DNA from: 0-14-0-80-60-11 sp049322355 | Lineage (GTDB): Bacteria; Desulfobacterota; Desulfobaccia; Desulfobaccales; 0-14-0-80-60-11 | DNA: 64,000 bases | Direction of reading: 5' to 3' | Assembly: GCA_049322355.1 (NCBI GenBank) | Contig: JBMORG010000006.1 | Coordinates: forward strand, 28,491-92,490 | In this document: positions 8,074 through 16,358 of the stretch, piece by piece | Layout: every line of letters begins with the position of its first letter | Numbering within the stretch: position 1 is the stretch's first letter | Notes under the pieces: generated by a model | Databases searched by the model: none | What the model was told of the DNA's origin: nothing | The model's input: only the letters and a program-made list of their open reading frames with translations | Program-made: the position numbers and the translations under genes

Positions 8074-9987
8074 ATGATCAAAGTTACCCTGGATCGAGGC
8101 CCCACCATCACCCTGGAGCAGGGGGCTACGGTAGCCCAGGCTTTTCAGGCCCTGGACGTGGCCACCGACCATACCGTGGTGGCCGCCAGGCTCGATGGGG
8201 AAGCGGTGGATTTGAACCATAAGCTCACCCAAAACTGCACCATTGCCCCCATTTCCCTGGACAGTCCCCAAGGCCTGGAGATCATGCGCCATTCCGCGGC
8301 GCACCTCATGGCCGAAGCAGTGCGAGACCTGTTCCCCGGGGTCAAGGTGGCCATCGGGCCGGCCATTGAAGCAGGTTTTTATTACGACTTTGACGTTCCC
8401 GAGCCCTTTACGCCGGAAGACCTCATCAAAATTGAAACCCACATGGCGGAATTGACGGCCCAGGATCAACCCTTCCGGCGGGATGAAATGAACCGGGAGC
8501 AAGCCATCAGCTATTTTAAGAGCCAGGGTGAAGCCTACAAAGTCGAACTTCTGGAGGAGATCCCCCAAGACAAAGTAAGTCTGTATCAGCAGGGTAACTT
8601 CATCGACCTGTGCCGGGGGCCCCATATTCCCACCACCGGCTTTATCAAGGCGTTTAAGCTCACGGCCACCTCCGGGGCCTACTGGCGCGGGGACGAGCGC
8701 CGCCCTATGCTCCAGCGCATTTACGGCACTGCCTTCGCCACCCAGGAGGAGCTGGATCGCCACCTGGAACTCCTGGAGGAAGCCAAACGCCGGGATCACC
8801 GCCGCCTGGGCCGGGAGCTGGGGCTGTTCAGCATCGAGGAGGACGCAGGGCCTGGAATGGTGATTTACCACCCCAAGGGCGCCCTGCTTAGGAGCCTGAT
8901 CGAGGATTTCGAGCGCCGGGAGCATCTCAAGCGGGGCTACCAGATGGTTATGGGACCGCAGATGCTCAAGGCCGACCTGTGGAAACGCTCCGGCCATTGG
9001 GACAACTACCGGGACAATATGTACTTCACCGAAGTGGAAGGCCAGATGTACGGCATCAAGCCCATGAACTGCCTGGCCCACATGTTGATTTATAAATCAA
9101 GGGTGAGGAGCTACCGGGAGCTGCCCCTGCGCTTTTTCGAGTTGGGCACCGTGCTGCGCCACGAGCGCTCCGGAGTATTGCACGGCCTTACCCGGGTGCG
9201 CCAGTTTACCCAGGACGACGCCCATATCCTCTGCATGCCGGAGCAGGTAGAGAGTGAAATCTTAGGGGTGTTGAAGTTTGTTTCCGAAGTCATGGCCATC
9301 TTCGGGTTCGAATATGAAGTGGAACTGTCCACCCGGCCGGAGAAATCCATCGGCACGGACGCGGAGTGGGACTTGGCCACCAACGCCCTTTTGGGAGCGC
9401 TCAAAACCTGGGGGGTAGCTTATGGCACCTGCGAAGGGGAAGGCGCTTTCTATGGCCCCAAAATCGACATCAAGCTGAAAGACGCCTTGCAGCGCCGCTG
9501 GCAATGCGCCACTATTCAGTGCGATTTTACCCTGCCGGAGCGCTTTGACCTCACCTATGTTGGTGCGGATGGGGAACGCCATCGCCCGGTGATGCTGCAC
9601 CGGGTGATTTTGGGGTCCCTGGAACGCTTTATGGGGGTTTTAGTGGAGCATTTCGCCGGCGCTTTTCCGGTCTGGCTGGCCCCGGTCCAGGCAATTCTGT
9701 TGCCCATTACCGACCGGGTCCATCCGTATGCCCAGGAGGTGGCCCGGGCCCTGGTGGACGCAGACCTAAGGGTGGAGGTGGACATCCGGCCCGAAACCTT
9801 GCGCTATAAGATCCGGGAGGCCCAGGTCCAGAAAATTCCTTATATGGTGATCATGGGGGACCGGGAGGCAGCGGACCGCACCCTGGCCCCTCGTCTGCGG
9901 GACGGCACGGAGTTGAAGGGCATCCCCTTGGAGGCTTTTATCCAGCGCCTGAAGGAAGAGTCCCGGATTCCGTCCCCGGGGAGCTGA
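8074..9987 (+). CDS. thrS: Threonyl-tRNA synthetase
   Basis: Charges tRNA-Thr and edits mis-acylated Ser. 637 residues, normal. Domain order: TGS domain (1-62), the editing domain starting MRHSAAHLMAEAV near 70, then the class II core with DLCRGPHIP, KPMNCLAHML (zinc Cys), RHERSGVLHGLTRVR and FTQDDAHILC (zinc His), and the C-terminal anticodon-binding domain. The usual KPMNCPGH sequence reads KPMNCLAH here. The ATG at 8074 follows GAGG by six bases and begins the TGS domain at MIKVTLD; an in-frame upstream extension to 8014 would read through the leader hairpin and is rejected. First gene of thrS-infC-rpmI-rplT-pheS. Confidence 0.97.
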   Translation: MIKVTLDRGPTITLEQGATVAQAFQALDVATDHTVVAARLDGEAVDLNHKLTQNCTIAPISLDSPQGLEIMRHSAAHLMAEAVRDLFPGVKVAIGPAIEAGFYYDFDVPEPFTPEDLIKIETHMAELTAQDQPFRRDEMNREQAISYFKSQGEAYKVELLEEIPQDKVSLYQQGNFIDLCRGPHIPTTGFIKAFKLTATSGAYWRGDERRPMLQRIYGTAFATQEELDRHLELLEEAKRRDHRRLGRELGLFSIEEDAGPGMVIYHPKGALLRSLIEDFERREHLKRGYQMVMGPQMLKADLWKRSGHWDNYRDNMYFTEVEGQMYGIKPMNCLAHMLIYKSRVRSYRELPLRFFELGTVLRHERSGVLHGLTRVRQFTQDDAHILCMPEQVESEILGVLKFVSEVMAIFGFEYEVELSTRPEKSIGTDAEWDLATNALLGALKTWGVAYGTCEGEGAFYGPKIDIKLKDALQRRWQCATIQCDFTLPERFDLTYVGADGERHRPVMLHRVILGSLERFMGVLVEHFAGAFPVWLAPVQAILLPITDRVHPYAQEVARALVDADLRVEVDIRPETLRYKIREAQVQKIPYMVIMGDREAADRTLAPRLRDGTELKGIPLEAFIQRLKEESRIPSPGS

Positions 9988-10047
9988 AACTTATATCTAT
10001 CCATTTATAAAATATCTTTTTGCTAATCTTAACAGGAGGTGACGGTT

Positions 10048-10563
10048 ATCCAGCAGAAGCAGCAACGAGTCAGGATTAACGAGCAGATCAGGGTGCCGGA
10101 GGTGCGGCTCATCGGGGCCGACGGCCAACAGGTCGGCGTTATGCCTACCAAAGAAGCCCTGGCTCAGGCGGCGGAGGCGCACCTGGACCTGGTGGAGGTC
10201 GCCCCCCAGGCCAGCCCGCCGGTATGCCGGATCATGGATTATGGCAAGTTCAAATATCAGCAAAGTAAGAAGCAGCAAGAAGCCCGGCGCAAAGCCACCA
10301 CGATCCAGGTTAAAGAAATCAAGGTCCGGCCCAAAATCGAAGAGCACGACATGGGGTTCAAGTTACGAAATGCCCGGCGTTTTTTAGAAGACGGCGACAA
10401 GGTCAAGATCTCGGTGATTTTTCGAGGCCGGGAGATCGCCCACACAGACCGCGGCTTTCGTATTCTGGCCCAGATGTCGGAAGCTCTGGCGGATGTTGGA
10501 ACTGTGGAGCAGAGTCCTAAGCTCGAGGGCCGGAACCTCTCCATGATCGTTACCCCCAAGTAG
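10048..10563 (+). CDS. infC: Translation initiation factor IF-3, ATC start
   Basis: Binds the 30S subunit, blocks premature 50S joining and checks the start codon. 171 residues, with N-domain RVRINEQIRVPEVRLIG, linker and C-domain KEIKVRPKIEEHDMGFK. The only candidate start near the N-terminus that fits a ribosome site is ATC at 10048, seven bases after AGGAGGT (10034-10040). The in-frame GTG at 10039 overlaps that site and cannot be used with it. IF-3 genes are known for rare starts (AUU in E. coli), which let IF-3 repress its own translation, so autoregulation is likely here too. Confidence 0.96.
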   Translation: MQQKQQRVRINEQIRVPEVRLIGADGQQVGVMPTKEALAQAAEAHLDLVEVAPQASPPVCRIMDYGKFKYQQSKKQQEARRKATTIQVKEIKVRPKIEEHDMGFKLRNARRFLEDGDKVKISVIFRGREIAHTDRGFRILAQMSEALADVGTVEQSPKLEGRNLSMIVTPK

Positions 10564-10637
10564 TTCTGCGCCAATTCCTGCATAGAAAGCGATGCCGCAC
10601 CAGGCTGGCCTAGGGAAAGGATTTTTTTGCAGAAATC

Positions 10638-10666
10638 TTGTTAAAATGTGATGAATAGATTATAAA
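10638..10666 (+). promoter_or_regulatory. Candidate internal promoter for rpmI-rplT
   Basis: TTGTTA (10638-10643), exactly 17 bases, TATAAA (10661-10666), in an AT-rich part of the 206-base infC-rpmI gap. A run of seven Ts lies just upstream (10622-10628). Confidence 0.6.
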
Positions 10667-10721
10667 ATAATATTTTGGGTTAACAGCAATAATATAAAGA
10701 TCGATCAACTGGGAATCCACC

Positions 10722-10742
10722 CGGCCGCCGGCATGGCGGCCG
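10722..10742 (+). promoter_or_regulatory. Hairpin in the rpmI-rplT leader
   Basis: Perfect 8-bp stem CGGCCGCC/GGCGGCCG with a 5-base loop, 27 bases before the rpmI start and with no T tail. Ribosomal protein L20 represses its own operon through leader RNA structure in other bacteria; this hairpin is a candidate for such a site, by inference only. Confidence 0.45.
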
Positions 10743-10769
10743 CAGTGTTAGCATCATGCGAGGTCAACC

Positions 10770-10967
10770 ATGCCCAAGATGAAAACCCATCGGGGAGCGG
10801 CCAAGCGCTTCAAGGCTACGGGCAAAGGCCGCCTGAAACACAAGCAACCCTACCACAGCCATATCTTGACCAGCAAAAGCGCCAAGCGCAAGCGGCAGTT
10901 ACGGCTCCCGGCCTACGTGGCCGAAGCTGAGGCCAAGGCCCTGAAACGCTTGTTGCCTTATCTCTGA
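10770..10967 (+). CDS. rpmI: 50S ribosomal protein L35
   Basis: Small basic protein of the large ribosomal subunit. 65 residues starting MPKMKTHRGAAKRFK, the family signature, followed by KHKQPYHSHILTSKSAKRKR. The ATG at 10770 lies after a GCGAGGTCAACC ribosome site. It is followed 15 bases later by rplT. Confidence 0.97.
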   Translation: MPKMKTHRGAAKRFKATGKGRLKHKQPYHSHILTSKSAKRKRQLRLPAYVAEAEAKALKRLLPYL

Positions 10968-10982
10968 GATTAGGAGTACGTC

Positions 10983-11336
10983 ATGCCACGCGTGAGAAAA
11001 AGCGTCGCCTCCAGGGCGCGCCGTAAAAAATTCTTGGGGATGGCCAAGGGCTTCCGCAGCGGCCGGCACCGGCTCTACCGGTCTGCCCGGGAGGCCGTGG
11101 AACGGGCCTTGACTTTCGCCTACCGGGACCGCAAGGTGCGGAAACGCGAGTTCCGCAGCCTGTGGATTGTCCGCATTAACGCCGCGCTGCGCCCCTTGGG
11201 GATGTCCTATAGCAAGTTCATCGGGGGCCTGAAAAAGGCCCGGATCAACCTGGACCGCAAGGTCCTGGCCGATATGGCGGTCTTCGATCCCCAGGGGTTC
11301 GCCCGGGTGGCGGAGCTTTCAAAGGGTGGACAATAG
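10983..11336 (+). CDS. rplT: 50S ribosomal protein L20
   Basis: Assembly-initiating protein of the large subunit and autogenous repressor of the L35-L20 genes in studied bacteria. 117 residues, full length, with the basic N-terminal arm MPRVRKSVASRARRKK, GMAKGFRSGRHRLYRSA and the globular part SYSKFIGGLKKARI. Ribosome site TTAGGAG lies seven bases before the ATG. Confidence 0.98.
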   Translation: MPRVRKSVASRARRKKFLGMAKGFRSGRHRLYRSAREAVERALTFAYRDRKVRKREFRSLWIVRINAALRPLGMSYSKFIGGLKKARINLDRKVLADMAVFDPQGFARVAELSKGGQ

Positions 11337-11393
11337 CAATAACTTGGCTCTGTGTGGTTTTTCAGTAAACACTGTATAGTGAAAAACCCAAAG

Positions 11394-11483
11394 AAAATCC
11401 CCCTAAATCCCCCTTTTTTAAAGGGGGACTTTGCCTTTCCGACTTTATTCCCCCCTTTGGAAAAGGGGGGCGAGGGGGATTTT
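11394..11483. repeat. Dispersed repeat family A, copy 2 (between rplT and pheS)
   Basis: AAAATCCCCCTAAATCC ... AAAGGGGGACTTTG ... CCCCCCTTTGGAAAAGGGG ... GGGGGATTTT: the same architecture as 6826-6916 and 47733-47813. Just after it (11519-11547) is a GACCACTGACCACTGATCAC-like short tandem, itself resembling sequence near 58750. Confidence 0.9.
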
Positions 11484-11562
11484 ATATCGCCAGCGGATAG
11501 ACAAATCATCATGTGATCGAAGCTGACCACTGACCACTGATCACTGAATCTGGCCACGCAGC

Positions 11563-12576
11563 ATGACTTCCGAAGCAATAAAAGATCTTGAAACCAATGC
11601 GATCCAAGAGATTCAGGGGGCCAACACTCCTGAAGACCTGGAATTCCTCCGGGTGAAATACCTGGGGCGCAAGGGGGCTTTGACTACCATCCTGCGGGGC
11701 CTGGGTAAGTTGGACCCTTCGGTTCGGCGCAACGTCGGCCAGGAAGCCAACCGGGTTAAAGTCGCGCTGGAAGGAGCCCTGGAGCAGGCCCTGCGTGCCC
11801 TGAAGGAAGCGGCCCGTCAGGCAGCCGTCAGCGCCGTGGATGTCACCCTGCCGGGGCGGCGCGCCCCTCGGGGGCGTATCCACCCCTTAAACCAGATCAT
11901 GGCGGAAGTCTGCGACATCTTCCTGCACCTGGGCTTCGAGGCCGTCGAAGGCCCTGAAGTGGAGCTGGACTGGTATAACTTTGAAGCTCTGAACCTGCCC
12001 CCGGACCACCCGGCCCGGGACATGCAGGACACCTTTTACTTCAATGACAAGGTACTGCTGCGGACCCACACCTCGCCCATGCAGATCCGCACCATGGAAA
12101 AGCGCCAGCCGCCGGTGCGCATCATCGCCCCGGGGAAGGTCTACCGCCGGGATTCGGACATCACCCATTCCCCCATGTTTCATCAAGTTGAGGGTCTGTT
12201 GGTGGATAAAGGGGTGACCTTTGCCGACCTCAAGGGGGTTTTGACTGCATTTGTGCACCAGATGTTCGGCCCGGAGGTGGGGGTGCGCTTTAGGCCCAGC
12301 TATTTTCCCTTCACCGAACCCAGCGCCGAAGTGGACATCGAATGCGTCATTTGCCGGGGCGAGGGCTGCCGGGTCTGCAAGACCACGGGCTGGCTGGAGG
12401 TGCTGGGCTCCGGCATGGTCCACCCCGCAGTCTTTGAAGCCGTGGGCTACGACCCCGAAACCTACACCGGCTTCGCCTTCGGCCTGGGGATCGAGCGCAT
12501 CGCCATGCTCAAATACGGCATCGACGACATCCGCCTTTTCTTCGAGAACGACCTAAGGTTCCTGCGGCAATTTTAA
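11563..12576 (+). CDS. pheS: Phenylalanyl-tRNA synthetase alpha subunit
   Basis: Catalytic alpha subunit of the alpha2-beta2 enzyme that charges tRNA-Phe. 337 residues, normal: N-terminal coiled coil (EDLEFLRVKYLGRKGALT), then motif 2 region RTHTSPMQIRTM and YRRDSDITHSPMFHQVEGL, and motif 3 GFAFGLGIERIAMLKYGI. No beta subunit gene (pheT) follows; the next gene is on the other strand after a terminator. Since the enzyme needs PheT, it must lie elsewhere in the genome. The ATG lacks a strong ribosome site, and a family A repeat lies 80 bases upstream. Confidence 0.97.
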   Translation: MTSEAIKDLETNAIQEIQGANTPEDLEFLRVKYLGRKGALTTILRGLGKLDPSVRRNVGQEANRVKVALEGALEQALRALKEAARQAAVSAVDVTLPGRRAPRGRIHPLNQIMAEVCDIFLHLGFEAVEGPEVELDWYNFEALNLPPDHPARDMQDTFYFNDKVLLRTHTSPMQIRTMEKRQPPVRIIAPGKVYRRDSDITHSPMFHQVEGLLVDKGVTFADLKGVLTAFVHQMFGPEVGVRFRPSYFPFTEPSAEVDIECVICRGEGCRVCKTTGWLEVLGSGMVHPAVFEAVGYDPETYTGFAFGLGIERIAMLKYGIDDIRLFFENDLRFLRQF

Positions 12577-12607
12577 ATTAATCGACTCGGAATGAGGGGA
12601 ACGAATT

Positions 12608-12636
12608 AAGGCCGGAAGTTAACCTCCCGGCCTTTG
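12608..12636 (+). terminator. Rho-independent terminator after pheS
   Basis: 8-bp stem AAGGCCGG (12608-12615) / CCGGCCTT (12627-12634) followed by TTTGATTTGTTTT, 31 bases past the pheS stop. It closes the thrS-pheS unit. Confidence 0.7.
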
Positions 12637-12704
12637 ATTTGTTTTCATCATCAGGGTGGGAACACCTACCCCCTGCCTGTCCGGTTTTCCAGATGTGCTC
12701 TTCC

Positions 12705-13121
12705 TTACGGCTGGTCCGGGATATTGAGGATTTTCATAATCTGGCGGTGGTAGTATGCCGACCAGTCGATGTTGCCCATCATCCCGAAACGGATCTTGAC
12801 GGTGGTGATCTCATTGGGGCGGGCGATCAATTCCACCTTGACTGCGGTGCCATCCTGGGTCACGGCATCAATCTTAGATTGCGACGGAGTGTATTGCTGC
12901 GCGGTGATCTTTAAGTTGAGCTTTTTTGCGGCTTCCAGGGCGGCGTTGTAGGTCTCTTGCATGGGTTTGGGATAGTCTTTTTCCATGTTGCCTTCCACCC
13001 ACTTATAGGACCCAATGGCCATGGCGCCGCCGAGACCCATGAGTATGGTGGCCGGACAGCCAGCCGCCAAGGTTACTCCCACTAATAAAGCCGCTATCTT
13101 TAGCCGCCATTGTTTCCTCAT
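12705..13121 (-). CDS. Small lipoprotein, DUF3568-like
   Basis: 138 residues. The N-terminus MRKQWRLKIAALLVGVTLAAGC is a lipoprotein signal with a good lipobox (LAAGC), so the mature protein starts at Cys and is anchored in a membrane. Mature part: a glycine-rich segment (GLGGAMAIGSYKWVEG), then a small alpha/beta domain (YNAALEAAKKLNLKI ... SKIDAVTQDGTAVKVELIA). This layout resembles the DUF3568 lipoproteins of deltaproteobacteria; function unknown. The ATG is preceded by GGAGG at 8 bases. It converges with pheS and lies 57 bases downstream of nth. Confidence 0.75.
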   Translation of the reverse strand: MRKQWRLKIAALLVGVTLAAGCPATILMGLGGAMAIGSYKWVEGNMEKDYPKPMQETYNAALEAAKKLNLKITAQQYTPSQSKIDAVTQDGTAVKVELIARPNEITTVKIRFGMMGNIDWSAYYHRQIMKILNIPDQP

Positions 13122-13178
13122 AGTCAGAGCCTCCCTAAACCACTGTTTAACGTCTTATCCCATGAATCGCTTTGCCTG

Positions 13179-13826
13179 TCAAGCAGCCTTGCCGGTGGCC
13201 TTTTGACCGTAATCACAGTAAGGCAGCAAAGGGCAGTGAGGACAATCCGGTTTTTTGGCGGTGCAGATTTGGCGCCCATGGCAGATCATTTGGTGAGAAA
13301 ATTTCACCCAGCGCTCCTTCGGGACCAGGGGCATCAGGTCAAACTCGATCTTAACCGGGTCCTTCTCTTTGGTGAGCCCCAGGCGCTGGGATACCCGGCC
13401 CATATGGGTATCCACCACCAGCCCCGGAATGCCGAAGGCGTTGCCCAGGATTACATTGGCGGTCTTGCGGCCGATGCCCGGCAGTTTTACCAGATCATCC
13501 AGGGACGCGGGCACCTTGCCGGCGAACTGCGCCTCCAAAGCCTGGCAGATGGCCTTGAGGCTCTTGGCCTTCTGGCGATAAAAACCGGTAGTGTAGATGG
13601 CCTGCTCCAGGTCCGTAAGGTCGGCGTTGGCGTAGTCAGATGCGGTGGAATATTGCTTGAAGATGTCGGGAGTAACCTGGTTGACCCGAACATCGGTACA
13701 TTGGGCCGAAAGCACCGTGGCCACCAATAGCTCCAGGGGATTGGTGAAGTCCAGGGTGACATGGGCCTCTGGATAATGTTGATCCAACAGCTTCAAGATG
13801 GGGCCGATCTTTTTGGCCGGATCCAT
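13179..13826 (-). CDS. nth: Endonuclease III
   Basis: DNA glycosylase/AP lyase that removes oxidised pyrimidines. 215 residues from the ATG at 13826, which follows GGGAGG at seven bases; an upstream in-frame ATG at 13871 is not supported. Motifs: LVATVLSAQCTDVRVN, the helix-hairpin-helix LPGIGRKTANVILG containing the catalytic Lys, the catalytic Asp in VVDTHMGRVSQRLG, and the C-terminal [4Fe-4S] pattern C-x6-C-x2-C-x5-C (CTAKKPDCPHCPLLPYC). All key residues are present. Confidence 0.96.
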   Translation of the reverse strand: MDPAKKIGPILKLLDQHYPEAHVTLDFTNPLELLVATVLSAQCTDVRVNQVTPDIFKQYSTASDYANADLTDLEQAIYTTGFYRQKAKSLKAICQALEAQFAGKVPASLDDLVKLPGIGRKTANVILGNAFGIPGLVVDTHMGRVSQRLGLTKEKDPVKIEFDLMPLVPKERWVKFSHQMICHGRQICTAKKPDCPHCPLLPYCDYGQKATGKAA

Positions 13827-13886
13827 AACAGTCCTCCCATTGCACAGGCTTTCCGCCCGTAAGGAAGTCACTTAAGCAGTTAGCAT

Positions 13887-15491
13887 TTACCTAACTGCTT
13901 TTCGGCAAAACCTGCTCCGGACATGCTGCAACAGCTCCTGGAATTCCGGGATCTGTAACCTTGACACCATGGCCGCATAGAGGACCATCCCCACCACGAT
14001 TACCCCGCCCAGGCTCAAGATTTGACCCATTAAACCTGATCCTAACCAGGCAGAGGCGTAGCCATGGAGCCAGTAAACCACCAAGCCCATAATGACGCCG
14101 GCCCCGGTTCCCTTAAGCAGCGTGATCAAGAGGCTGCGCACCTGGTAACCGTTTACCTTGTGGTAGAGGACGGCAGCAAGAAAAAGAAAGTTCAAAACCA
14201 TGCTCAATGAGGTGGAAAGGGCAATGGCCCGGTGCTGCAACGGCGCCAGGGTGATCTGGATCAACGCCAGGTTGGCGGCCACCGTCACAAAGGAGCCGAT
14301 GACCGGGACGCGGGTGTCATCCAGGGCGTAGAACACCGGCACCATGATCTTGACCCCGGCAAAGGCCGCCAGCCCCAGGGCATAAAGCGCCAGGGCCGCT
14401 GCAGTTTGATGGGTATCCAGCGCGGTGAATTGGCCGTGCTGGTATATGAGAGCAATAATGGGCTGGGCCAGAAAAATCAGCCCGCAGGCTGCGGGCAGAG
14501 TAACCAGGATAGCCAGGGATAGGGAGGATTGCAGGGCATCCCGCAGAGCGCCCAGATCCTTGTTGGAGGCATGGCGAGAGACCACCGGGAGGGTGGCGAC
14601 CATCAGGGCCACGCCGAACAGTCCCATGGGCAGGTGGAACAAACGATAGGCGTAGTTGAGCCAGGAGATGCTGCCCTGGACGCAACTGGAGGCATAGAAG
14701 GTATTAATGAAGATATTGATCTGGGTGGCGGACAGGCCCACCACTGCGGGGAGCATCAGTTTGACGATGCGCTTGAGACCCGGTTCCCTGAAGTCCAGGA
14801 CCCAACTGAGCCTGAAACCTACCCGCCATAAGAGAGGCAGCTGGACCGCCAGTTGCAAAAATCCCCCTACCAATGCACCCCAGGCCATGCCGACAATGGG
14901 CTCTACCCCGAAGCGGGGCGCCACCAGGCTCAGGCTCACCCCAACAACGACGGCACCCAGGTTAAAAAAACTGGAGGCCAGGGAGGGGATGAAAAATTTG
15001 CCTTTGGTGTTGAGGATTCCCATGGCCAGGGCCGCCAGGGATACCAGTACCAAAAAGGGAAACATAATCCGGGTCATCAGGGTGGTCAGGGCCAGCTTCC
15101 CCGGAACTGTGCCGAACTCCGGGGCCATAATCCCCGTGATTTCGGGAGAAAAGAGCATGCCCACCAGGACCAGCAGGCTTAAAAGCAGAGTGAAGCAGAA
15201 GATGACGTTGTTGGCCAGCCGCCAAGTCTGTGCCGGCCCCAGGCGCTGGTCGTAATCGGTGAAAACGGTGACGAAGGCGGAACTCAAGGCGCCTTCGGCA
15301 AACAGGTCCCGCATCAGGTTGGGAATCCGAAAGGCGACGACGTAAGCGTCAAAAGCAAAGCCCGCGCCAAAGAGGGCGGCGAAGACCTGTTCCCTTACCA
15401 AGCCGAGAATCCGGCTGGCAAAGACCGCAAGGCTCACCGTACCCGCAGCCCGGGCGATTTTTCCGGTTTGAGAGGCTGACTCCTGGGGCAA
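13887..15491 (-). CDS. murJ: Lipid II flippase MurJ (MviN)
   Basis: Inner-membrane flippase that moves lipid II to the periplasm for peptidoglycan assembly. 534 residues, hydrophobic throughout with about 14 membrane segments. The family N-terminus is clear: GTVSLAVFASRILGLVREQV, then AFDAYVVAFRIPNLMRDLFAEGALSSAFV. The start is a TTG at 15491 after CAGGGT, the only initiator before this conserved region. Ends 60 bases upstream of the nth start on the same strand. Confidence 0.95.
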   Translation of the reverse strand: MPQESASQTGKIARAAGTVSLAVFASRILGLVREQVFAALFGAGFAFDAYVVAFRIPNLMRDLFAEGALSSAFVTVFTDYDQRLGPAQTWRLANNVIFCFTLLLSLLVLVGMLFSPEITGIMAPEFGTVPGKLALTTLMTRIMFPFLVLVSLAALAMGILNTKGKFFIPSLASSFFNLGAVVVGVSLSLVAPRFGVEPIVGMAWGALVGGFLQLAVQLPLLWRVGFRLSWVLDFREPGLKRIVKLMLPAVVGLSATQINIFINTFYASSCVQGSISWLNYAYRLFHLPMGLFGVALMVATLPVVSRHASNKDLGALRDALQSSLSLAILVTLPAACGLIFLAQPIIALIYQHGQFTALDTHQTAAALALYALGLAAFAGVKIMVPVFYALDDTRVPVIGSFVTVAANLALIQITLAPLQHRAIALSTSLSMVLNFLFLAAVLYHKVNGYQVRSLLITLLKGTGAGVIMGLVVYWLHGYASAWLGSGLMGQILSLGGVIVVGMVLYAAMVSRLQIPEFQELLQHVRSRFCRKAVR

Positions 15492-15636
15492 CGGTTACCC
15501 TGCCGGGAGAGCAAGCAACTGAGCCTGCAGGTTCCGCTTCCAGGTCAGGAAGGCAAAGTTCTTAAGAAATATTGGCAAGTGGCGGATCACCACGGCTGCG
15601 GAACGGATTCGGCGCCGATACTTGACCCCTGGCGCT

Positions 15637-16200
15637 CTATCCTGCATTGGTCTGCCCGGTTTTTAGGGCGGTAGACCGTTTCTTTTTCTTAGCGCTGCCC
15701 TTGACAGCCGACTTGTCTTTCTTGGATGCAGGAGTCAAGATCTTGGCGACCTTAGCGGATTTGCCTGACTTATCCTGAAGGCTTGTGGGTTGGGACTTTT
15801 TGGCGGCCCGAATCGGCCGGGGTCTGATAAACTTCTTTTCCGGCTCTATCTGGCCGGCCGGGGTTTCCGGATGCAACAAGGCATAGACCGGCTGTTCCCC
15901 ACCCCCCGGATTTTGGGCTTTCACCGGTGGAAATTCCACCCGATCCAGCCGGTCCGGCCAGCCCTCGGCATACACGGTCCCCAGAAACCCGGCGAGTTTT
16001 AGACGCTGCTCTGTTTTATCAGGGGCCAGCCAGAAACAAAGAATCAACCCCAATCCAACGACGCCACCCATCAGGGCAAACCCGCTGAGCTTACTCCCTT
16101 GGCTGCGGTTGCGAGGGTGGCCACCCTTGCGCTGCAAAATAAAGGAAAACAGGGCGTACATCCCGTAAGCCAGCAAAATTACGGCTAAAGTAGGAACCAC
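15637..16200 (-). CDS. Unknown membrane protein with Lys-rich tail
   Basis: 187 residues, GTG start with GAGGAG six bases upstream. Two hydrophobic segments (PTLAVILLAYGMYALFSFIL at 3-22 and ALMGGVVGLGLILCFWLA near 42-59) are followed by a ~65-residue polar region and a Pro/Lys/Ser-rich C-terminus (KKDKSAVKGSAKKKKRS) that looks disordered and could bind nucleic acid or anionic lipid. No family recognised. It lies 145 bases upstream of murJ on the same strand and is divergent from the sigma-54 regulator. Confidence 0.65.
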   Translation of the reverse strand: MVPTLAVILLAYGMYALFSFILQRKGGHPRNRSQGSKLSGFALMGGVVGLGLILCFWLAPDKTEQRLKLAGFLGTVYAEGWPDRLDRVEFPPVKAQNPGGGEQPVYALLHPETPAGQIEPEKKFIRPRPIRAAKKSQPTSLQDKSGKSAKVAKILTPASKKDKSAVKGSAKKKKRSTALKTGQTNAG

Positions 16201-16289
16201 CAGTTCTCCTCAAGCTAAAGTTAATACAGCATAACAATAAAATTTTTTCGAAGTCAACTTTTTTCCCGCGTCCTTGTATTGAGCGGATT

Positions 16290-16301
16290 TGACATATGTC
16301 A
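16290..16301. promoter_or_regulatory. 12-bp palindrome upstream of the response regulator promoter
   Basis: TGACATATGTCA is a perfect inverted repeat ending five bases before the -35 at 16307. This is a typical position for an operator, possibly autoregulatory; the binding protein is unknown. Confidence 0.45.
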
Positions 16302-16306
16302 TTTTA

Positions 16307-16335
16307 TTGACACAAAAGCCACTTTGGTGTATCCT
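16307..16335 (+). promoter_or_regulatory. Sigma-70-type promoter of the sigma-54 regulator gene
   Basis: TTGACA (16307-16312), 17-base spacer, TATCCT (16330-16335). A second TTGACA (16289-16294) overlaps the palindrome. The gene starts at 16359 behind CAGGAGA. Confidence 0.65.
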
Positions 16336-16358
16336 ACATTAACATCAGGAGATCGTTC

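Noticed and set aside
7852..9081. 409-codon open frame antisense to thrS
   Set aside because: It is a GC-driven shadow of thrS with no recognisable domain; thrS is certain.
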